Shown: one piece after another, positions 37,601 to 46,600 of the stretch
Layout: each line of letters begins with the position of its first letter
Position numbering within the stretch: position 1 is the stretch's first letter
NCBI RefSeq assembly: GCF_910592395.1
Contig: NC_088310.1
Span: 18,485,501-18,545,500 of the forward strand
DNA length: 60,000 nucleotides
From: Lineus longissimus
Lineage: Eukaryota > Nemertea > Pilidiophora > Heteronemertea > Lineidae
Direction of reading: 5' to 3'
Made by a program: the position numbers and the translations under genes
Notes under the pieces: model-generated
Told to the model about the DNA's origin: nothing
Database searches by the model: none
What the model saw: only the letters and a program-made list of their open reading frames with translations

Positions 37601-40600
37601 CTGGTTGGGTTCGGTTCGGTACGTGTAAACGACCCTACTGGGACTACGTGCATGTGTAAATTGAATATTCCAACCTATCATTTTTGGCCAATCAATAGAT
37701 CTGGATAGGTCTGGCACTAATTCGAAAGCAGGTGGTTCAGGTCATCTAGACTATCTCATGATTGAGTTGGCAGGATACCAGAGATTAGCGCCTGAACTTT
37801 TGATTCGTTTCAATATATAGCACTAGCAGTTAGTTATTTTCAAGATTGAATAAATTTTTCCTTCCAGTGGTGAGCATCTTTTTATGTCGAAATAACTGCA
37901 GTTTGCCAAATTAAAGTGTTTTGACTGCGGTTTTGTTATTATCTAGTACTTATACATGTCATGTCTGCATAAATATAGCCATTATAACTGAAAAAGAAAA
38001 CTCTGATCGATACTTTACTCATCATCAAACGTGATGACACAGTTTATTGATTAAATTACACATCTGTTTATTAATATTGTGGCAGCAGTTGCAGTTGGCA
38101 CATCATCATTTTGTGCTGTGACATTGCAAAGTCAATTCAATAAAGCAACAGTCTTGTTGATTTGCTTGTGGGGTTTACCCTCGCCATAAGCAGGGGCTGC
38201 GAACTCCCTTCCAAACCACTCGGAGCCCCCTGCAGTTTAATGCATGCTCTCCAACCTTACAATTATTCCTCTCTAACCCCCCTCATTAGACTTTAGGGCT
38301 GTCTCCCGCATTTCATGCAGTGGGACAGGGAATTCCTCCACAATATGGTAATTCCATAACATGTTAGATGTGGTCTCAAGCAAAAATGTCAGTCACACTG
38401 TCCGAATACCTATTTCAAATGTCTGACGACCCCATCCTCGAATACTAGGGTCAGTTGTATGCTCCTCCCCTTGCACACATTACTGACCCTGGACGCCTGT
38501 GGGTTTATTCGTGGCATTAGGCTCCATCATCAGTGCCGGGTGAAAGACACAGAAGTTCAGGATTGGCCTCCCCCTGCTGTAGGGCCTGCAGGGTCGTTTA
38601 AATAGACTTTCAGATGGAATACGGTTATTGTTTTGTTACTAATACTTGGTTCCTCTTGACATAAAAAGGATGAGACTGGTACATCCTCTCAGTACTTTGT
38701 ATTGTCAATTTTCCTGAAAAAAGCAATGTGAGGAAAAAGCACTTAGAAAACACATCATAAATTCAGTTTGGCCTCATTTTTACTTTGAGGTACATTTTGT
38801 TGCAACGCACTTCCCAATATTTCTCCCACTGGTCTAGTTTACCCGCAATATTCACTAAACCACAGGTCCAGGACCAGGTCAATATTGGTCTTCAAACGGT
38901 TGAGGGTGGTTGTTTCAATAACTGGAGTGTTTACTAAATAACTACACGAAAACTTAATGATTATGGTTTGTTGTTCTCGTTGCCTTGTGCAGTGTTGGTA
39001 TGCGGCCAAATCCACGCCCACATCTGTTTGATTTGAAATATCTTCGTTCTCTGCCAGTATGGAAACGTTTCTATCACAGACCCTGTTTAAACTTGGTTAT
39101 TTAGCAGTAATTGTCCCATTCCATTTTTCAGATTGACTTGGAGAAATCTTTAGAAGACCAAGGTCCCTTCGACATCATCATCCACAAGATCTCTGATGTG
39201 ATGGTCAAGGCGGAGTTTGGCAATCATAATGCACAAAACCTCTTCCACACATTTCAGGTGAGAATGCAATGGCCTATTATACGAGGTAGAATTTGGGCGT
39301 GGGAGGGTTGAATGCAGTGCCTGGGCCGTGGGACTGGCTGAAGAGGCTCTTGGCCCATATGTCAGAAGGGAATATATGGCATCGCGCTGCCGCCTTTGAG
39401 CAAACACACAACAAGACAGGAAGAAGAAATGCTTTGGCGTTGTTTTTGGCTCACCGTAGGGGAGTCTTTACAATACCGCAGTGTCCGTCGTCCGTCGTCG
39501 TCTGTCGTCGTCCGTCGTCGTCGTCGTATCCTGTTTCAAAAACAGTGGCACGTTTCTTAACCGCTAAGCCTATGAACTTGTAACTTTGAACACAGGACTC
39601 CCTTGGTCAGATGACCTGTGACACTAAATTTCGGTCCGATCTGATTCTTAATTTGGCCACCAGGGGGCCGAATGTAGATATCTAAAAAGTGTGATATCTC
39701 GCTTATTAATGACTTGTTTGGAATAAAATTTTTGTGGTAGGTACTCATAGCAAGGATACATCATATATCATACGGGTTTTTAATTTGACCTACTTTTCAA
39801 GGTCACAGAGGTCAAATGGCGTAAATTGGCTGTTTCAGTGTAACTATGGCACGTTTTTCAACCTCCACAGCTATGAACTTGAAACTTAATACATATAACC
39901 CCCTATACCAGATAACCTCTGGTGCTGAATTTCAGTCTGATCTGATTCTCAACTTGGCCACCAGGGGGCCGAATGTGGATACCTAAAAAGTGTGATAATT
40001 CGCTTATCAATAACTTGTTTTCAATAAAACTTTCGTGGTGGGTACTCATAGCAAGGATACATCATATATCGTACAATTTTTTAATTTGACCTACTTTTCA
40101 AGGTTGCAGAGGTCAAATGGCATAAATTGGCTGTTTCAGCGTAACTATGGCACGTTTCTCAACCGCCACAGCTATGAACTTGAAACTTGGTACATATAAC
40201 CCCCTATATCAGATAACCTCCTGTGCTGAATATCGGTCCGATCTGATTCTCAATTTGGCCACCAGGGGGTCGAATGTGGATATCTAAAAAGTGTGATATC
40301 TCGCTTATTGATGACTTGTTTTCGATAAAACTTTTGTGGTAGGTACTCATAGCAAGGATACATCATATATCATATGGGTTTATAATTTGACCTACTTGTC
40401 GAGGTCACAGAGGTCACAACGCAGACACAGATATGGCCGAAATTGCATGTTTTGTGTTTTTCGTGTTGTGGCAATCCAAAGGTCGTGAGTTCAAACCCCG
40501 GTCAGGGACGGCCAAAAATATTTTTTTATTTTATTATTTTTTATCTTTTCCCTTTTGTCTTTTCTGACTTGTATCTTACATTTTCTTGATTTTTGGCTCA

Positions 40601-43600
40601 CTGTAGGGGAGTCTTATGTAATACCGCAGTGTCCGTCGTCCGTCGTCGTCGTCCGTCGTCGTATCCTATTTAAAAAACAGTGGCACGTTTCTTAACCGCT
40701 AGGGCTATGAACTTAAAACTTTGTACACAGCACCCCCTAGGTCAGGTGACCTCTGACACTGAATTTCGGTCCGATCTGATTCTCAACTTGGCCACCAGGG
40801 GGCCAAATTCATAGCAAATATACATCTTATATCATACGGGTTTTTAATTTGACCTACTTTTCAAGTTCACAGAGGTCATATGGCGTAAATTGGCCGTTAG
40901 AGTGTAAACTATGGCACGTTTCTTAACCACTAAAGCTATGAACTTGAAACTTGGTACATATAACCCCCTATATCACATAGCCTCTGGTGCTGAATTTCAG
41001 TTTGATCTGATTCTCAACTTTGCCACCAGGGGGCCAAAAGTGGATATCTAAAGTGTGATATCTCGCTTATAAGTGACTTGTTTTCGATAAAATTTTTATG
41101 GTAGGTACTCTTAGGAAGAATACATCACATGTCTTACGGGTTTTCAATTTGACCTACTTTTCAAGGTCACAGAGGTCATATGGCGTAAATTGGCCGTTGG
41201 AGTGTAAACTATGGCACGTTTCTTAACCAGTAAAGCTATGAACTTGAAACTTGGTGCATATAACCCCCTACATCAGATAACCTTTGATGCCGAATTTTGG
41301 CCTGATCTGATTCTTTATTCGGCCACCAGGGGGCCATAATGGAAAAAGGAAGAAGTGCAATATCTTGCTTATTTGAGTGAATTGTTTTCGATAAAATTTT
41401 TATGGCAGGGACTTCTAGCAAGGATACACCACATGTCCTACGATTTTTGGATTTGACCTCCTTTTCTAGGTCACAGAGGTCAAATGGCGTAAATTGGCCA
41501 TTAGAGTGTAACTATGGCACGTTTCTCAACTGCTGAAGCTATGAACTTGAAAGTTGGTACATGTAACCCCCTACATCAGATAATCTCTGACACCGAATTT
41601 TGGCCTCATCTGATTCTTGATTTGGCCACCAGGGGGTCAAAACTGAAAAAGTAGGACGTGCAATATCTTGCTTATTAATGACTTTTTTTCGATGAATTTT
41701 TTATTGCAGGGACTCTTAGCAATCACACGATATTGATCTTGTTGATGTCATAGACAATTATTGGTTGGATCATAAACTTATATATAATGCCCTGTCTTAT
41801 TACTTGACATCAATACACATCTAAAAAAAGTCTTCATGCCTGATTGTGTTCACCATATTCACCTCTAAACTAAGCATGATCCTGCCTACTAAAAGATGTA
41901 TACGGTGAGCACAATGGCCCCTGGCCGTTTCATTTTAATGCAGGAAAACTATTTTATTCATCGAAATTGTTGTTGACATTGACATAGATAAACTGTCTAC
42001 ATTGTATATCTCATTTGAATAACCATTTCACAAAGGTTGTCATTCTTTACGCTCAAAAAGGATTATCTGTTTCATGTGGTCGGTTAATCTCAAGCGCAAA
42101 TAACAATAGCAAGGCCTTTGGAATATTACAGCATTCAGACGATATTTATCTTTTTCAGCATGAGTTCAGTGAAATTTATGATAATGGATTGATAACAGCG
42201 AATATTTATCATAACAAAAAAGTTCATCATGCACTCAATATGCACATGTATCGATGTTGTGATATTTTGTTATCATTTCATCAAATTATGTATCTATAGT
42301 CCGTTCGTAAATGATTGGATATTCCTTGATGTGTATACCTATTCTTTGTACACTTCAGAATTACATTATGAACCATCCAGAAATCGTTGTAATCGACCCA
42401 GTTGAAAATATAAGAAAATTAATGGACAGAGGCAATCAGTACAGAATAGTCCAGGAATGTCAGTTTGGACAAGGTAAGACTGAGGCGACAGCATTTTGGG
42501 GGCAGAATAAAAATGCTGTTATCGTTTTAAGTAAGGTGCTTATCGCACATGAAACAAAAGTTACAGCAGAAATAGTTGCTCCCAAACCAGATACGTGTAC
42601 ATTGACATAAGTATCCGGGATATCTGAATGCAAATTTTAGTTGAAAAGTTCGAAAAGAACCATTGCAAAACTGAATAGAGCAGGTTATTCTCGTTGGTAC
42701 CAGTCAGTCTGCTTTTGTCCAATATTATATGTTACCATTGGGTTTGTACTTGTATAGCTCTATTATCATTTCGTTAACAACCTTTGAACAAATACTAGTG
42801 AGTATAATCAATGAAAGTAATTGCCAAACACACCACTGGTACATAATCATGTGCATGTATACCAGTTCTGACTGGAGCCTGGTTGGTTAGTGTCACTCTT
42901 AGCCAATAGGGGCCAGCATGTGGCAGAAATTGTACAGTAGAACCTCTCTATTAAGGACACCCTCGGGACTGACAAGTGCTGTGTGCTACCACGCAAAAGG
43001 GCCCAGATTTGATCCCAGGGAGAACCCAGGATTGTATTTCTGGAAGAACCGGGTGGCTTTCAAGGAACTAAACTTCCTAGCTCTTCACAATCCTTCGAAT
43101 GAGACTTTTCAATAAAACTGAGGTTCCTTGTAGCTGGTGTCTATGCCAGGGCAGGTTAAAGACCCCACCAAGTGAGAAACATGAGTAGCTTGCGTGGACT
43201 CAACCTCTTATCGAAGTCAGATTCACTACTAGGCCAATAAACCCAATAGGCGCATAACCATAGTGATAGGCATAAACACTCATCCTGCCTTGGTGGAGGA
43301 ATACTCCCTGGAGAAAATCTCCTCCAAGTGCAGAGCGAACGCTGAAGAAGAAAAACATTACGTTGTAATGTTTATCCTTATTTCTCCCTTATGTGTTTTT
43401 CAGGAACGATATACACCCCACCATTTGTAGAGCTACACACAAAGGATGTCGAAACGAATAAACGGTTATTAGAAGAAGGCGGTGTAGGCTACCCTTTGGG
43501 TAAGTTCTAGGGCGTGTTCAGGCCTGTCTGGAGGCACTGGACTGGTTAGCCAGAGTCGTGCCCCTCGATATGCTCAGGACTTGTTTCTGCTTGAAAACGC

Positions 43601-46600
43601 TATTTGGCAAATTCCATGTTTATGTAGTTGTGTTGGTGATGAGAATACGATTTTTGGCATTGTCAATCGACGACTGCTTTTGCAACCAGTTGCCCTGTGA
43701 TTAGAGGCCGTCATTTCTGCGGGATAATCTAAGAATTTGGATGAAGCAAACAGATAAATGTGTGCTTTTGTGCTGCTTGTTCACTTTCACCTAGTCCGAT
43801 ATCAACAAGAGGTTATCTTCCGATTACACCTTGACCTCTCTCTATCCTGAGACCTTTCAGCAGGACTGACATGAGCTGCTCAATCAGCATTAAAACCTGA
43901 GCCTTTCCAACCAGTACCTCACGCCGACAGTGGGGATTGAACAAGGGAGATCGTGACCGCTAGTCAGAGACCTGAGCCTTTTCCCCATCGCAGCTCCCCA
44001 AAACTATGTACCATTGAATATCCAGGCTAAGGTTGATTTGTAATAAATATTGCATCGTATGACTTGTCGTTTCAGTTTGTAAAGCCTCTGTCTCACAAGC
44101 CTTAGACATCTCCCATCAGGTGTGTATTACCGTCTGCTTTTGCGATGTACTCTAAATGGTTTTTATTTTTCAGTGTGTAAACCTGCTTTAGCACCCAAGA
44201 CCTTTGCTGAGTGCATGGAGGTTTGTCTTATTTGCTCTCTCTGTTAGCCCGCCAGGTGGCGATTGTCAGTTACGTCGCGCTGGTTTTAGTCATTACGGGA
44301 CGCCATTATGGCTGCGAAATTCCTCTGTACATTCACATGCAGAATATCTTTCTCCATTGTTCTGATCCCTTCTGAAGACATGGTCATAGAAATTTTCCCA
44401 GATGAATGGATGTGGAGTGAACTCCATGATTACAGCAAAAAGTCCTTATGTCTTCTCAAATGAGTGCTTTTTTGATACATTTTGTACATTCGAGCATCGA
44501 GGACGGAACAAAGCTGACAACGTTACTGACAATTCCCACCTGTTTGCTCCCCATAATGAATGATCCTTTTCCCGACTAGGCTAGTCAAAGCTGCTCATCT
44601 CATTGACCTAGTTTTGTGGGGGTTCTAAGATCGCATATCTTATTAGCTGCAAATTGCACATTAGGACAATTGGGTCGCTGCTTTGAGTCACGTAGTCTGA
44701 ACTGGCTAACACTTTTTTTTCCTATGAAAGTTGTTCAGGTTTTTGGTTATCACAAATGATCAGTAAAGAAGTTCAGCTGATGATATCGATATCCAGCTTA
44801 CAAGGAATCCTTGGTTAAATCACCTGGAGTCTTTTGCCAACGGGGAAGAGAAGGGCCTTGGTATTTCCAGAGTTAACCTGGGGCGCACAAACTTGCCTCG
44901 AAAACTTTCACACTGAGAAGCACCATTTTACACCTCGAATGTCACCCGACTAACTCTCCTTTATCCCTCTTTTTAGATGGCAATCATATTTAGTGAAAAA
45001 GGTTTACAAGACATCTCCCCGCCCTGTGTCGCCCAAACGTTTATCAACCATGGTGCAGTTTTGTATAAAGTGTTTGTGATTGGTGATTACCACTTTGTCG
45101 TTGAGAGGCCATCACTCAAAAACTTCCATCCAGGGGGTAAGTTCATCTACTGTTGACAACTTTGCCACTCTGGAACTTAGTCCCGACTGGAAGATAGGTT
45201 TTGCCAGACTATTAGTCAATAGCATTCCGCGATGATGAGGTCACTGCAGCTGTTTCCCTCTATTTCCCCATCGCTGAATTACAGGCAATGTCGGACAAAC
45301 ATGCGGTTTCGTAATGGATTCAGGCTTTCTAACTAGGGCAGTTAGATTCAATCTGGCACATGTCCGAGTGTTGGAAATACTACATAATTGTTCTGAATAT
45401 TTCTCTCTCTGACTCTATGGTATCATTCATGCTAAAAACAATGCAGGGTCAAAGATAATTGACTTTGAAATAAGCTCAAATGCGTAGAAATAAGTGTCGA
45501 TGTCCGACTGTCACGTGACTAAAACGTCATCAATATCTTATGCAAATGACCTTGTGAGCTATAAATAGTAACTTCGCGGAATGCTATTAGATTAATGAAG
45601 AGTTCTTCTGGATTGCCTACTCGGACACATTTGGGAGAAAGTTTCCAAATTGCCTTTCCTGCTAACCCTTTTCCTTGGACAATTGAACGCTTTGCCTCGT
45701 GGAGAAATGTTCTTAAATCATGCTCAAATCATTAACAAACACCGAAATAACACTTTCAGTGGCTGATTTACAAAGCTATCACTCATAACTGGACTTAGGG
45801 TAGCAGCACTGGTTTTGTTTCAAACGTAATACAAATTAGATCGCAATTTACTCACTAAAACAATCTGCTTCACACAATGCCGCAGAAATATATCATCTGA
45901 AGGACTGGCTGATTTACAAAGCTATCACTCATAACTGGACTTAGGATAGCAGTGCTGGTTTCGTTACGTAATACAAATTAGATCGCAATTTACTCACTAA
46001 AACAATCTGCTTCACACAATGCCGCAGAAATATATCATCTGAAGGACTGACTATCACCTTTTCCTCTTTGTGTACTAGTAATTCTACTTTGGGTTGTTCA
46101 TTTTTATCTCTTTTTATTCCAGACCACGAGACCATATTTTTTGATAGCCATAACGTTTCAAAACCTCACTCGTCAAGTTTTCTAAACAGGGTAAATATGT
46201 CTTGATGCCTGTAACTTGATAGTGCATCCGTGTTGCTGCATGTCGCTTTCAGACACGGTCCTGAAAAGCTTTTTGGATAAACGCACATTGAGTTGTTTAT
46301 TTGTACCTTACTACACAGGCGGCGATATTCTCCATCATTGAATCTGTGACGGGGATAATCCCATCAGAGAATCCACAATGGGCCATCATACCTGTCATAG
46401 AATCTATGATGAGAGATCAATGTAGCCTGTATTCTTGAATGTCTTGTCATCCTGCTTGATTTATCTCTATTGTTGTTTTGTTTGTTTTTCGTTGCTGCTT
46501 AGAATCACGATGGCGAACAGGTGTCACTCCGTCCAATGGTGCCGGTGAGAGGTGGAATGCCGTCCATCCTAAACCACAATGTAATTGGTGATACTGTCTT

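Noticed and set aside
39150-39407. Open frame antisense to ITPK1 exon 3
   Set aside because: It is the reverse shadow of a confidently assigned exon and has no homology of its own.
44221-44976. A third alternative ITPK1 exon 6 with the canonical AHG loop
   Set aside because: No AG-bounded segment here, or in 43500-44075, gave VCK plus His-Gly in the required phase.
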